Assembly (NCBI RefSeq): GCF_943913915.1
Contig: NZ_CALUAA010000001.1
Span: 124,001 to 188,000 of the forward strand
Length of the DNA: 64,000 bases
From: an uncultured Peptoniphilus sp.
Lineage (GTDB): Bacteria > Bacillota > Clostridia > Tissierellales > Peptoniphilaceae
Direction: 5' to 3'
The translations under genes and the position numbers were made by a program. Position 1 is the first letter of the stretch; each line of letters opens with the position of its first letter. Positions 23,975 to 33,281 of this stretch are shown piece by piece. A model generated the notes under the pieces. The model worked only from the letters and a program-made list of their open reading frames with translations. It had not been told where the DNA came from and did no database searches.

Positions 23975-24598
23975 ATGTATGAAGATTTGACCGATCGCGA
24001 ATCAACGATTCTTTTATTTATAAAACGTTATATCGAAAGTAATGGTTACCCCCCTTCTATTCGAAATATATGCGAAGGTTGTAATATCAAGAGTACATCT
24101 ACTGTACATTCCCATTTAGAAAAGCTGGAATATAAGAACTATATTCGACGCGGCGCCACTATTAATCGCGCCATCGAGATCGTGCAACAAGATGATGATT
24201 TTCTTTATTCAAAAAAGAAAACGATAGATGTTCCTATTTTAGGTCGCGTCGCCGCCGGTATGCCCATTCTTGCTGCAGAAAATATCTCAGATACGATTCC
24301 CCTGGCCAATGATGTCGTGAAGGATCGCAATCTCTTCTTTTTAACCGTTCAAGGCGAAAGTATGATTGAAGCCGGTATTTTAAACGGAGATCAGGTGCTG
24401 ATTGAACAGTGTTCAACAGCTCGAGAAGGAGAAATCGTTCTTGCCCTTATTGACGACGAAGCGACAATCAAGACTTTTTATAAAGATGAAGAAAATCATC
24501 GCTACCGCTTACAGCCGGAGAACTCTTCTATGGAGCCGATTTACGTCGACGAGCTTCAAATCCTTGGTAAGGTGATCGGTCTTTATCGTATGTTTTAA
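23975..24598 (+). CDS. lexA: LexA repressor
   Basis: LexA represses SOS genes and cleaves itself when stimulated by RecA filaments. The 207-aa protein has an N-terminal winged helix (about 1-70, with GYPPSIRNICEGCNIKSTST), the Ala94-Gly95 cleavage site in RVAAGMP, the nucleophile Ser129 in QGESMIEAG and the general-base Lys166 in DEATIKTFY. The ATG at 23975 is chosen from AAAAGGAG at 23958-23965 and the family length. An upstream extension in the same frame would run through the promoter. It is divergent from yneA. Confidence 0.96.
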   Translation: MYEDLTDRESTILLFIKRYIESNGYPPSIRNICEGCNIKSTSTVHSHLEKLEYKNYIRRGATINRAIEIVQQDDDFLYSKKKTIDVPILGRVAAGMPILAAENISDTIPLANDVVKDRNLFFLTVQGESMIEAGILNGDQVLIEQCSTAREGEIVLALIDDEATIKTFYKDEENHRYRLQPENSSMEPIYVDELQILGKVIGLYRMF

Positions 24599-24602
24599 AT
24601 TG

Positions 24603-24637
24603 AAGTGCCTATAGACTTTCTATAGGCACTTTTTTAT
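24603..24637 (+). terminator. Intrinsic terminator after lexA
   Basis: A 12-bp stem AAGTGCCTATAG / CTATAGGCACTT with loop ACTTT is followed by a T-run. It begins 5 nt after the lexA stop and protects against the convergent ynbB operon. Confidence 0.92.
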
Positions 24638-24640
24638 ATG

Positions 24641-24666
24641 GAAAAACCCTCGGAAATCGAGGGTTT
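24641..24666 (-). terminator. Intrinsic terminator after ynbB
   Basis: AAACCCTCG (24644-24652) pairs with CGAGGGTTT (24658-24666) around GAAAT; on the minus strand it ends in a T-run. It lies directly next to the lexA terminator, giving back-to-back terminators between convergent genes. Confidence 0.88.
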
Positions 24667-24669
24667 ACT

Positions 24670-25896
24670 TTAATTCATTAGATTCATTGCCTTTAATACT
24701 CTCTTAAGAGTGATTTTAATGTGATCGTAGGTCAGCCCCCCTTGGAAATAGACGCGATAAGGTTCGCGCATGGGTCCGTCGGCTGAAAGCTCAATGGAGG
24801 AGCCTTCTATAAAACCTCCTGCCGCCATGATAACCTGATCTTCATATCCAGGCATATCCCATGGGTAAGGGGTTACATGAGAATCAACAGGCGATGCACT
24901 TTGAATAGCGCGGCAAAAAGCGACGAGATTTTCATCGGTTTCCAGCGCAATCGATTGAACGATATCGCTTCTCGGATCCTCTGATGAGGGGATGCAGTCG
25001 AATCCTAAGTGTTCAAAGGTTTTTGCAAAGAGGAGTGCCCCCTTAATGCACTGGTTGACCCTATGAGGAGCCAGAAAGAGACCCATAAGGGTATTTCGCG
25101 TTTGGCCGAAACTTAAACCGCATTCTTTTCCGATACCGGGGGCTGTCAGTTCCGCCGCTACACGCTCAACAATGGCTTCGCTTCCGACGACATAGCCGCC
25201 CGATAAACTTAAACCCCCGCCGGGGTTTTTAATAAGAGATCCCGCCATAACATCTACACCCACCTGAGTGGGCTCCAGAGTTTCCGTAAATTCGCCGTAA
25301 CAATTATCCAGAAAGATAATCCCCTTATACGTCTTACGGATTTCTTTTACCGTACGTTCTATTTCCGATACGGTAAAAGCCCTGCGATCAGAATATCCGG
25401 TGGATCGTTGCATGATCACGAGGTCCACATCGTCTGTTATGGCACCCTCTATCCCATCGAAATCGATCATACTGTCTTTTAAGGGAAGCTCTTTATATTC
25501 GACCCCCCGCTCTTTCAAATTCCCGGGTTCATTACCGGACGTTCCCAACACCTTATGGAGGGTGTCATAAGGCGTGCCGGTAACAGATAGAATTGTGGAA
25601 CCGTAAGATGTAAGAGCGCGAAGCACTAAGGCAATGGCATGGGTACCGGAGACCATGTTCGGGCGGACAAGGGCGTCTTCCGTGCGGAAGATATCCGCAT
25701 AGACGGCTTCAACTTTCTCACGCCCCACATCGCCGTAGCCATAACCCGTTGCCCAGTTAAAATCAGTTGCCGCTAAACGAACCTTTTGCAATGCATTTAA
25801 AACTTTTTCCTGATTGATGTAGGTTATGCGGTCCAACTCCGAAAATTGTTCTCCCAAACTTTTCTCGATAGTCTGTAGTTCATTATCATTTATCAT
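24670..25896 (-). CDS. ynbB: PLP-dependent Cys/Met metabolism family protein, YnbB type (aluminium-resistance family, COG4100)
   Basis: The 408-aa protein belongs to the fold-type I PLP family related to methionine gamma-lyase and cystathionine beta-lyase. Visible motifs are ATGYGYGDVGREKVEAVYAD, RPNMVSGTHAIALVLRAL, FLDNCYGEFTE and the presumed PLP-lysine in AGSLIKNPGGGLSLSGGY. Members are often annotated as aluminium resistance proteins; the true substrate is not established, and no substrate can be read from sequence. It overlaps the miaA stop by about 11 nt at the end of the miaB-mutS-mutL-miaA operon, as in other Bacillota where ynbB lies near miaA. Confidence 0.85.
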   Translation of the reverse strand: MINDNELQTIEKSLGEQFSELDRITYINQEKVLNALQKVRLAATDFNWATGYGYGDVGREKVEAVYADIFRTEDALVRPNMVSGTHAIALVLRALTSYGSTILSVTGTPYDTLHKVLGTSGNEPGNLKERGVEYKELPLKDSMIDFDGIEGAITDDVDLVIMQRSTGYSDRRAFTVSEIERTVKEIRKTYKGIIFLDNCYGEFTETLEPTQVGVDVMAGSLIKNPGGGLSLSGGYVVGSEAIVERVAAELTAPGIGKECGLSFGQTRNTLMGLFLAPHRVNQCIKGALLFAKTFEHLGFDCIPSSEDPRSDIVQSIALETDENLVAFCRAIQSASPVDSHVTPYPWDMPGYEDQVIMAAGGFIEGSSIELSADGPMREPYRVYFQGGLTYDHIKITLKRVLKAMNLMN

Positions 25897-26797
25897 TATA
25901 GTTCACTCTTTCCAATACAGTCTTAATTGCATCATCCACGCTCATGGATTCCATATCTAAGACGATGCCGTCTTTTTCTTTTCGAAACCACGTGAGCTGA
26001 CGCTTGGCAAAATTACGGCTGTGTTGCTGAATTTTTTCAATGGCGGTTTCCCTATCCCACTCCCCTTTTAAATACTTTACGACTTCCTTATAGCCGATCG
26101 CCTGAAGGGGTTTAACATCGCCATAGCGCTTATAGAGATCTTCAACCTCTTGGAACAGTCCCTTCTCCACCATCTGGAGCACTCTGCGATTGATTCGATC
26201 ATAAAGAGTCTCCCTTTCCCAATTAAGAATGAAGTAATCCCATTCTACATCTTCACGCTCTTTACGCAAATTATCCGGCTCATAATGACCGCTTTCAATT
26301 TTTTCCAAAGCGCGCATCACGCGGCGAGGATTTAGAAGATCAGTTTTCTCGGCAAGCTCCGGATTTTTATCCTCAAGCATCCCTACGAGATAATCAAGCC
26401 CTTCTTCTTCGTAAAGGGTGTTAAGCTTGTTTCTATAGTCCATAGACGGCTTATTACCGAACTGAATATCGTAAATAAGGCCGTGAATATAAAGAGCGGT
26501 ACCGCCGCAAATAATGGGAATTTTGCCTTCTCTATTTAATCGATCGATAATAGGTACAGCCTCTTCATAAAAATCGGCTGCGGAATAGGGCTCGTCGCCT
26601 TCTTTTGTATCGATTAAATGGTGAACGATTCCTTCTTTTTCCTCTTCTGTTACTTTTCCGGATCCGATATCAAATCCCTTATACACCTGCACGGAATCGG
26701 CGGAAATAATCTCCGTATTCATAATCTTTGCCAGTTGCACGGAGAGATTCGACTTTCCGGAACCTGTAGGTCCCGTTATTAAAATAAAACGTCTCAT
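25886..26797 (-). CDS. miaA: tRNA dimethylallyltransferase MiaA
   Basis: MiaA adds a dimethylallyl group to A37 of tRNAs reading UNN codons. The 303-aa protein has a P-loop GPTGSGKS (9-16), ISADSVQVYKGFDIGSGK, HHLIDTKEGDEPYSAADF and CGGTALYIHGL, all characteristic. It lies in the same operon as miaB, which carries out the next step (ms2i6A), and takes its prenyl donor from the isoprenoid pathway to which ispD/ispF at 38.9-40.1 kb belong. Its start overlaps the mutL stop. Confidence 0.96.
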   Translation of the reverse strand: MRRFILITGPTGSGKSNLSVQLAKIMNTEIISADSVQVYKGFDIGSGKVTEEEKEGIVHHLIDTKEGDEPYSAADFYEEAVPIIDRLNREGKIPIICGGTALYIHGLIYDIQFGNKPSMDYRNKLNTLYEEEGLDYLVGMLEDKNPELAEKTDLLNPRRVMRALEKIESGHYEPDNLRKEREDVEWDYFILNWERETLYDRINRRVLQMVEKGLFQEVEDLYKRYGDVKPLQAIGYKEVVKYLKGEWDRETAIEKIQQHSRNFAKRQLTWFRKEKDGIVLDMESMSVDDAIKTVLERVNYNDK

Positions 26798-28635
26798 ATC
26801 CCCTCCCTTAAAAACAGTTTTTCAAATGTTCTTTTTTCCAAGTGGATCATTGTCGGTCTGCCATGAGGACAGGTAAAAGGCGTATCCGCTTGATTTAAAT
26901 CATCTAAAAGTGCGTAAGCTTCTTCCTTAGATAATTGATCCCCGGCTTTTATAGCACTTCGACAGGCGAGACGCATAATCTTATAAATATTTTGCTCCTT
27001 CACATCCACGCCTCTTTCAAGTTCATGAAGCGAATTTATGAAAAACTGATGAATATCGGGAATTAAAATATGTTGGGGTACTTCTCGAATAAGCACGGTA
27101 TTTTCACCGAAAACCTCCGGAGTGAAGCCTAACAAGCTGTAAGCATCCCCGTAGTTTTCTATCAGTTGCATCTCCTCAGGTGTAAGAGAGATTTGAATAG
27201 GCTCAAGAAGCAATTGAGTGGCCACTGCACCGCGCTCAATGGAGAGTGTATACTTCTCATAGAGGACCCGCTCATGGGCTGCATGCTGATCAACCAGCAA
27301 TACCCGGTGGTCCCTTTTATTTTCAAAAAGAATATAGGTATGGAAGATAATGGCTAAAAACTCATATAGCTCCACATCGAGAGGGCAAGTCCTCGGCTCA
27401 TCTTCTTTAACTTCTGCCTCTTTCCTCTCCCTTTCTTTCTCCGATTTATTTTCAGAAATACCGTAATCTTCTTTCGGTTCGTAAACATTTTCATCAATTT
27501 TTACAGAAGTATCCTGCTCTGCATTTTTAGCAGTGTGCGCTCTCACGCTTTTTTCGCGGTGAAGTTCGAAGATCGTCTTCTCAGGCTTTTGAATCTCTTC
27601 TTTTTTAGGTGTAGAACTTGTAAACTCTTCCACTACGGGGATTTCACTCTTAGATTCCAGTGCCCGCGCTACCAGCCGCTCTAATAAAACGGCGATCTGA
27701 TTATGGTTTGACAGCCGAACCGTTTGTTTTTGAGGGTGAATGTTCACATCGATCAGCACGGGATCAATGGTTAAATAAAGAATAAAGACCGGATAGTGAT
27801 TGAGAGGAATTAATGAGCGATAGACTTTTCTAACGGCACTTGAAATATCATCGCTTTTTACGCCTCGTCCGTTAATAAAAATATACTCTCGTTCCGGCGT
27901 CGATCGGTGAAGTAAATTGTTTCCAACATAACCTTCGATACTATACGATTCCGTTTCAAATTCGATGGGCACCAGATTCTTGGCAATTTCCTTTCCGAGA
28001 ATAGAATATATATGGTTGAGATTATCCCTCGAGGCATGGGACTGCAGTAAAGTCTTCCGGTCCCAAAGTAGATGGAATGAGATATCCTTTCGACTTAAAG
28101 CGATGTGTTCCATCATCTTTGTAATTTGACGAATTTCTCTGTTTGCACTTTTTAAAAACTGCTTACGCACAGGCGTATTATAAAATACATCCCGTACGAT
28201 CATAGTTGTACCTCGAGCCGAACCTACGGGTCTTACCTCGGAGACCTTTCCTTCTTCCACTGAAACGGAGTAGCCGAAGGGTTCCTCGTCGGTTTTAGAG
28301 ATACATTCCATATAACTGATGTTGGCAATACTCGCCAATGCCTCACCTCGAAAACCCAAGCTCGTAATCATGGAAAGATCGGAGATGGTACGCAGTTTTG
28401 AAGTAGCGTGTCGGTTAAAAGCTTTTTGAATTTGATCTTTCGGTATTCCCTCCCCGTTATCTGAGACTCGAATCTCATCGAGAAGATTAGCTGATAAGCG
28501 GATATTAATAGAGGTAGCTTCGGCATCGATGGCATTTTCTACGAGCTCTTTAATAATCGATGCGGGATTTTCTACAATTTCACCTGCCGCGATTTGAGAG
28601 ATCGTTTGATCGCTCAATGAGAGAATATCACGCAC
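26794..28635 (-). CDS. mutL: DNA mismatch repair protein MutL
   Basis: The 613-aa MutL has the GHKL ATPase motifs near the N-terminus (ENAIDAEATSINI, DNGEGIPKDQ, TSLGFRGEALASI). A variable linker (about 330-410) leads to a C-terminal dimerisation/endonuclease domain. The nuclease metal-site motifs are present: DQHAAHERVLYEKY (DQHA-x2-E-x4-E type), ACRSAIKAGD and CPHGRPT. It should therefore nick DNA itself, as expected in bacteria without MutH. It is co-transcribed with mutS, whose stop it overlaps. Confidence 0.96.
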   Translation of the reverse strand: MRDILSLSDQTISQIAAGEIVENPASIIKELVENAIDAEATSINIRLSANLLDEIRVSDNGEGIPKDQIQKAFNRHATSKLRTISDLSMITSLGFRGEALASIANISYMECISKTDEEPFGYSVSVEEGKVSEVRPVGSARGTTMIVRDVFYNTPVRKQFLKSANREIRQITKMMEHIALSRKDISFHLLWDRKTLLQSHASRDNLNHIYSILGKEIAKNLVPIEFETESYSIEGYVGNNLLHRSTPEREYIFINGRGVKSDDISSAVRKVYRSLIPLNHYPVFILYLTIDPVLIDVNIHPQKQTVRLSNHNQIAVLLERLVARALESKSEIPVVEEFTSSTPKKEEIQKPEKTIFELHREKSVRAHTAKNAEQDTSVKIDENVYEPKEDYGISENKSEKERERKEAEVKEDEPRTCPLDVELYEFLAIIFHTYILFENKRDHRVLLVDQHAAHERVLYEKYTLSIERGAVATQLLLEPIQISLTPEEMQLIENYGDAYSLLGFTPEVFGENTVLIREVPQHILIPDIHQFFINSLHELERGVDVKEQNIYKIMRLACRSAIKAGDQLSKEEAYALLDDLNQADTPFTCPHGRPTMIHLEKRTFEKLFLREGI

Positions 28636-31183
28636 GGTCTACCTCCTCCTTTAATGATTGTAAAAGCATAAGTGCCTCTAAGGGCGTCGTATGATCAAGA
28701 TCGATTGATTTTATTTTGTTTCTTAATTCGTCGTCTTTTCTGTCCATTAGGGGTTCGTCTTTTATATAGAGAGCCGCACTTTCCACATTATTTTGCTTCC
28801 CTAAATCAACTAATACTTGGCGGGCACGTTCAATAACCTCCGGTTTTACACCGGCAAGTTTAGCCACATCGATCCCGAAAGAATAATTGCTTTCACCGAG
28901 AACAATCTTACGCAAAAAGCGAATCTCCCCATCGACTTCTTCTGTCGCTACCGTAACATTTAAAATGCCATCGTATTGATTTGCAAGTTCTGTAAGCTCG
29001 AAATAATGAGTAGCAAATAAAGTCTTGGCATGTACCTCTTCATAGATATACTCGATAATAGACCAGGCGATGGAGAGACCGTCGTAGGTGCTGGTCCCTC
29101 TGCCCACTTCGTCGAAGAGTATAAGAGACCTTGGGGTAGCGAGCCTCAAAATTTCCGCCACTTCCGTCATTTCCACCATAAAGGTGGATTTCCCTCTCGT
29201 TAGAAAATCCGATGCACCGATACGCGTAAAAATTTGATCCACTATGGGAAGATCAGCTTTATCACAGGGTACAAAAGAGCCGATTTGTGCCATAATCTGA
29301 ATCAGCGCAACCTGGCGCATATAGGTGGATTTACCCGCCATATTAGGCCCGGTAATTACCTGCAAGAAACTACCCTTCGGATCCAGTTCAGTATCATTTG
29401 GAATATACTCTTCTTCAATGGTGCGCTCCACCACAGGGTGGCGGCCGTTTTCTATAGAAAGACTACCTTCGTCATTAAGACGTGGTCGCACGTAACCGTA
29501 ACGATCGGCAATCATTGTAAATGAACAGATCACATCCAGCTCTGCCACGGCTTCCGAAACAGCTTGAATATTTTCAAGATCTTCAGCGATTCGCATGCGA
29601 AGAGAATCCAGAAGTGCCAACTGACGCTCCAAGGCGCTCTCTTTAGCGTGAAGGATTTTCTCCTCCTCTTCTTTTAATTCATCGGTAAAAAACCGCTCCG
29701 AACCCACCAACGTCTGCTTACGAATAAAACGATCGGGAACCAGAGGAATATTGGATTTGGACACGTCGAAAAAATAACCTAATATCTTATTGTATTTAAT
29801 CTTCAGGTTTTTAATTCCAGTAACTTCCCGCTCTCGTTCTTCCAGTTGAAGAATCCATTGGGCGCCACCCTCGGATCTTTCAAAGAGCTCGTCAAGTTCT
29901 AAGTCATACCCTTCACGAATAAAGCGCTGATCTTGGTAATTTGCCGGAGGGTCGTCGATAAAGACCGTCTCCAATTCTTTTGCAAGGTTTAAGCAGGGAT
30001 CGACATCTTTAAAAAGATTGAAAAGTACCTCGTCTCCGTCGCTTTCAAGTAGAGAAAGAATCTCCGAAAAAGCAGCTAAACTCTTTTGCAGTCGAAGCAT
30101 TTGCTTCGGCGATAGGTTCTGATTTGCGATGGAAAGAGCCAAGCGATCGATATCGTATATAGAACTCAGCTTTTCTAGAACGTCATCAAATAAAATGCGT
30201 TTCGATTGGAAGGATTCAATTCGGTCATATTGCGCATTTAACGGATCGACGGCCATCATAGGTCGCAATATTTTTTCACGCATCTTGCGGCTTCCCATAC
30301 GCGTTGTGCAATGATCTAAAATATCGTAGAGTGAATCTTTTTTCGTGCTGTCATGGGTATTTTCTACGAGTTCAAGATTGCGAATCGTCGTATCCGACAA
30401 ATCCATAGAGCCGTCCCCGTCATTTCTGCCTTGAATATAGAGGTGATCCTGCTTATGAAGTTGCGTGCTTTCCAAATAATCTACAAGCAGATTCAGTGCG
30501 GGATTATATTCCGAAAGGAATAAATCGGAGTAACGAGTATAGAGCTCCGGATCTCGCTCCTCCACCCTGTGGGTACGCACCACACCTGCCTGTTTTGAAG
30601 CGGCGGATAGCTCCCTCTCAAAGACGATCTCATCATAAATCACTTCTGCCGGCCGATAAAATCCGAACTGTTTGTCGAGAAAGCTCAAGGCGTCCCGATG
30701 GTTCCAGATAATCTTTTGTTCCAAATTGACGCGCCCGGAGGCGTAATCACAATGCGCAAGGATCATAAGCTTGCCTTTCATGGCTACCGAGGTAATCCTT
30801 CTGGTCTCGTCGGGGTTTTCTTCATCGACAAATGTACCCGGTGTTACGATCTTAATAATCTCACGCTTTACGAGCCCCTTTGCCTCTTTCGGATCTTCTA
30901 CTTGATCGCAAACACTTACCGAATAGCCTTTTTTAACGAGACGCTTAATATATTGATTTGCCACGCGAAAGGGCACGCCGCACATAGGGATCTTCTCTTC
31001 CAAACCTCCGCTTTTTTTTGTGAGGGTTAAATCGAGAAGAGACGATACCTCAATGGCATCGTCGAAAAAGAGCTCGTAAAAATCGCCCATTCGATAGAAT
31101 AAATAGGCTTCGGGATTTTTATTCTTTGTCTCCACAAAGTGGCGCATGGCCGGCGTTAGCTTCTCAATATCAATTGTCTTCAT
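28628..31183 (-). CDS. mutS: DNA mismatch recognition protein MutS
   Basis: MutS binds base mismatches and loops and recruits MutL. The 851-aa chain shows the mismatch-binding FYE-type motif in YRMGDFYELFFDD near residue 30, long lever/clamp helices, Walker A GPNMAGKST, Walker B LILFDEVGRGTSTYDGLS and ATHYFELTEL. The ATG at 31183 is chosen because GAGGAG lies a few bases upstream and the protein then begins MKTIDIEKLTPAMRHF, like other MutS proteins. An in-frame start 30 codons earlier would run deep into miaB. Confidence 0.96.
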   Translation of the reverse strand: MKTIDIEKLTPAMRHFVETKNKNPEAYLFYRMGDFYELFFDDAIEVSSLLDLTLTKKSGGLEEKIPMCGVPFRVANQYIKRLVKKGYSVSVCDQVEDPKEAKGLVKREIIKIVTPGTFVDEENPDETRRITSVAMKGKLMILAHCDYASGRVNLEQKIIWNHRDALSFLDKQFGFYRPAEVIYDEIVFERELSAASKQAGVVRTHRVEERDPELYTRYSDLFLSEYNPALNLLVDYLESTQLHKQDHLYIQGRNDGDGSMDLSDTTIRNLELVENTHDSTKKDSLYDILDHCTTRMGSRKMREKILRPMMAVDPLNAQYDRIESFQSKRILFDDVLEKLSSIYDIDRLALSIANQNLSPKQMLRLQKSLAAFSEILSLLESDGDEVLFNLFKDVDPCLNLAKELETVFIDDPPANYQDQRFIREGYDLELDELFERSEGGAQWILQLEEREREVTGIKNLKIKYNKILGYFFDVSKSNIPLVPDRFIRKQTLVGSERFFTDELKEEEEKILHAKESALERQLALLDSLRMRIAEDLENIQAVSEAVAELDVICSFTMIADRYGYVRPRLNDEGSLSIENGRHPVVERTIEEEYIPNDTELDPKGSFLQVITGPNMAGKSTYMRQVALIQIMAQIGSFVPCDKADLPIVDQIFTRIGASDFLTRGKSTFMVEMTEVAEILRLATPRSLILFDEVGRGTSTYDGLSIAWSIIEYIYEEVHAKTLFATHYFELTELANQYDGILNVTVATEEVDGEIRFLRKIVLGESNYSFGIDVAKLAGVKPEVIERARQVLVDLGKQNNVESAALYIKDEPLMDRKDDELRNKIKSIDLDHTTPLEALMLLQSLKEEVDRA

Positions 31184-32546
31184 AGACGATTTCTCCTCTA
31201 AGCGAGAAAGTGTTTCCCTCCAAAATCTTAACCTTTCGAATTTTTCCAATAGACTCTTCGTCATAAGGCACATGAACGAGCTTAAAGCCGTTGGTGCGGC
31301 CGCTCATCATAGTCTCGTCATTCTTACTTCTGGAATCGAAGAGAACTTCCTGTTCCGTACCGATCAGTGCCTCGTACTTCTCCCTTTGGATGCGATAAAC
31401 TTCATCTAAAAGTCTCTGGAAACGAGCGTCCTTTACTTCTTTCGGCACCTGATCTTCCATTCGATCGGCACGGGTTCCCTCTCTTCTCGAATAAATAAAG
31501 GTAAAGGCACTGTCGTATCGAACGCGACGTACGAGATCTAAGGTATCCTCAAAATCTTCCTCCGTTTCACCGGGGAATCCCACCATAATATCCGTAGATA
31601 ATGCGATATCTGGGCGGACGGCGCGAAGCTTATCAATCAATTGAAAATAATCTTCTCGCGTATAGTGGCGATTCATAGCCTTAAGCACGCGATTGGATCC
31701 GGCCTGCACCGGGAGATGTAAAAAGTTGGCAAGTTTCGGTAATTCTCCATAACAGGCGATTAAATCATCACTCATATCTTTGGGATGGGAAGTAGTAAAT
31801 TGAATTCGTTCGATACCCTCGATTTCGTGAACTCTTCGAAGCAAATCGGCAAAAGACGTCTTATCTTCCAGAGTTTTTCCGTAAGAATTCACATTTTGGC
31901 CGAGCAGGGTCACCTCATTGACGCCGTCTGCGACGAGGGATTCGATCTCTTCAATGATGTCTTCCGGAGATCTGGATATTTCCCGCCCGCGAGTATAGGG
32001 CACAATGCAATAGGTGCAAAAATTATTACAACCGTAAATAATATTGACGTAAGCAGAATTCCCCGATACTTCAGAAAAAATACGATTATCTAAATTGGAA
32101 TAGCTCTCTTCAATGTCTACGACCCTCGTGTTGCGATCGTCATTCTCTAAAATCAGTTGGGGTAATCTATAAATATTATTCGTCCCGAAGACGATGTTCA
32201 CATGAGGGAAGGTTTCCAATACATAATCCCTCGATTCTTTTCGCTGCATCATACAACCGCAGACTGCCACTTTTAAATTTTTATTTGTCTTTTTTATATG
32301 TTTCAAACGACCAATGTGTCCGATAACTTTATCTTCCGCACTGTGACGTACCGAGCATGTATTGATAATGGAAAAGTCGGCCTTCTCTTCATCTTCAATC
32401 TCGATCAAGCCCATGGTATCCAGTAAGGTTTTAATTTTTTCCGAATCGTGTTCGTTCATTTGGCAACCGTGCGTCGTCAAGACATAACGTTCACCGCCGT
32501 GTGTTTCACGAACTCGTTCGATAAAATCTGTATTTAAATCTTGCAT
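31170..32546 (-). CDS. miaB: tRNA-2-methylthio-N6-dimethylallyladenosine synthase MiaB
   Basis: MiaB is the radical-SAM methylthiotransferase acting on i6A37 of tRNA. The 458-aa chain has the three MTTase cysteines (THGCQMNEHDSE, NTCSVRHSAEDK, VCGCMMQRK), the radical-SAM motif CNNFCTYC in YGCNNFCTYCIVPYTRGRE, and a C-terminal TRAM domain. The ATG at 32546 follows AAAGGAG by 6 nt; a TTG at 32564 lies before that site. First gene of the operon miaB-mutS-mutL-miaA-ynbB. Confidence 0.95.
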   Translation of the reverse strand: MQDLNTDFIERVRETHGGERYVLTTHGCQMNEHDSEKIKTLLDTMGLIEIEDEEKADFSIINTCSVRHSAEDKVIGHIGRLKHIKKTNKNLKVAVCGCMMQRKESRDYVLETFPHVNIVFGTNNIYRLPQLILENDDRNTRVVDIEESYSNLDNRIFSEVSGNSAYVNIIYGCNNFCTYCIVPYTRGREISRSPEDIIEEIESLVADGVNEVTLLGQNVNSYGKTLEDKTSFADLLRRVHEIEGIERIQFTTSHPKDMSDDLIACYGELPKLANFLHLPVQAGSNRVLKAMNRHYTREDYFQLIDKLRAVRPDIALSTDIMVGFPGETEEDFEDTLDLVRRVRYDSAFTFIYSRREGTRADRMEDQVPKEVKDARFQRLLDEVYRIQREKYEALIGTEQEVLFDSRSKNDETMMSGRTNGFKLVHVPYDEESIGKIRKVKILEGNTFSLRGEIVYEDN

Positions 32547-32574
32547 AATCGCTCCTTTAAACAATGTAACTGTT

Positions 32575-32583
32575 ATTATACCA
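32575..32583 (-). promoter_or_regulatory. Extended -10 promoter of the miaB-mutS-mutL-miaA operon
   Basis: On the minus strand TATAAT (32575-32580) is preceded by TGG (32581-32583). The -35 region is poor. The same TGGTATAAT sequence is used upstream of ftsK. Confidence 0.6.
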
Positions 32584-32610
32584 TAGACATTTTCTCTATT
32601 TAGGCAACAA

Positions 32611-32634
32611 AAAAGACATCCGCGGATGTCTTTT
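32611..32634 (-). terminator. Intrinsic terminator after rubrerythrin
   Basis: AAAAGACATCCGCGGATGTCTTTT is a perfect palindrome (32611-32634). It lies just after the rubrerythrin stop and before the miaB promoter on the minus strand, followed there by a T-run. Confidence 0.85.
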
Positions 32635-32640
32635 CTAGGT

Positions 32641-33186
32641 TTAGTAGGCTACAAAAGCTTTGGATTTGGTACCGCAGATGGGGCATTCTTCTTCGTTCTT
32701 GTCGAAGGTGATGTAGCCGCAAACAGGGCAAAGTAAAATATCTTCAGCATCTAAGTCATTACCTGCATCTACTGCTTTTTTAGCTTCTTCGTAGCGTGCA
32801 GCGTGAATTTTTTCAGCCGCTACTGCATATTCCATGGCTTTAACCGCTTCGTCCTCATCTTGCATTTTTGCTACTTCGATAAATGCGGGGTACATTTCGG
32901 TATATTCGAAAACTTCGCCGTCGATACCTTTTTGAAGGTTTTCGGAAGTATTACCGATACCGAATCCTGCCATGCTGGTTACGGGGAAATCACCGTGAAC
33001 ATCTTTTAACGCTTGGAAATGTAAGTTGGCGTGAACTTTTTCAGCATCGCCCGTACATTTGAAGAGACGTTCAACATTGGGGAAGCCTTCTTTTTTTGCT
33101 GTTTTACCCCAGATTCCATATCTCATGCTTGCTTGGCTTTCGCCGCCGAAAGCGCTTCTTAAGTTATCTTGTGTCATAGCGTGCAT
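32641..33186 (-). CDS. Rubrerythrin
   Basis: Rubrerythrins are non-haem iron peroxidases that protect anaerobes against hydrogen peroxide. In 181 aa the ferritin-like domain (about 1-140) supplies di-iron ligands such as GGESQASMRYG, DAEKVHANLH and AAEKIHAARYEEA. The C-terminal rubredoxin-like domain has two CxxC pairs, CPVCGYITF and CPICGTKS. The ATG at 33186 follows AAGGAGG by 7 nt. The gene stands alone between its own promoter and terminator. Confidence 0.93.
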   Translation of the reverse strand: MHAMTQDNLRSAFGGESQASMRYGIWGKTAKKEGFPNVERLFKCTGDAEKVHANLHFQALKDVHGDFPVTSMAGFGIGNTSENLQKGIDGEVFEYTEMYPAFIEVAKMQDEDEAVKAMEYAVAAEKIHAARYEEAKKAVDAGNDLDAEDILLCPVCGYITFDKNEEECPICGTKSKAFVAY

Positions 33187-33221
33187 AATGAATCCTCCTT
33201 AATATTGCTTAGTACATGATC

Positions 33222-33250
33222 ATTATATACGATAAAGGAGAAACTAACAA
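33222..33250 (-). promoter_or_regulatory. Promoter of the rubrerythrin gene
   Basis: On the minus strand: -35 TTGTTA (33245-33250), 17-bp spacer, -10 TATAAT (33222-33227). No PerR-like operator could be identified with confidence. Confidence 0.65.
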
Positions 33251-33256
33251 GTTTAT

Positions 33257-33278
33257 CAAAAAATCCTTTATGAGGATT
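33257..33278 (-). terminator. Probable intrinsic terminator after prfA
   Basis: AATCCT (33262-33267) pairs with AGGATT (33273-33278) around TTATG, followed on the minus strand by a TTTTTT run. The stem is short (6 bp) but placed directly after the prfA stop. Confidence 0.65.
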
Positions 33279-33281
33279 AAA

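Noticed and set aside
31184..31273. Thirty extra N-terminal residues for MutS from an upstream in-frame start
   Set aside because: The extension lies in the coding sequence of miaB, has no ribosome site and is not part of the MutS family N-terminus.
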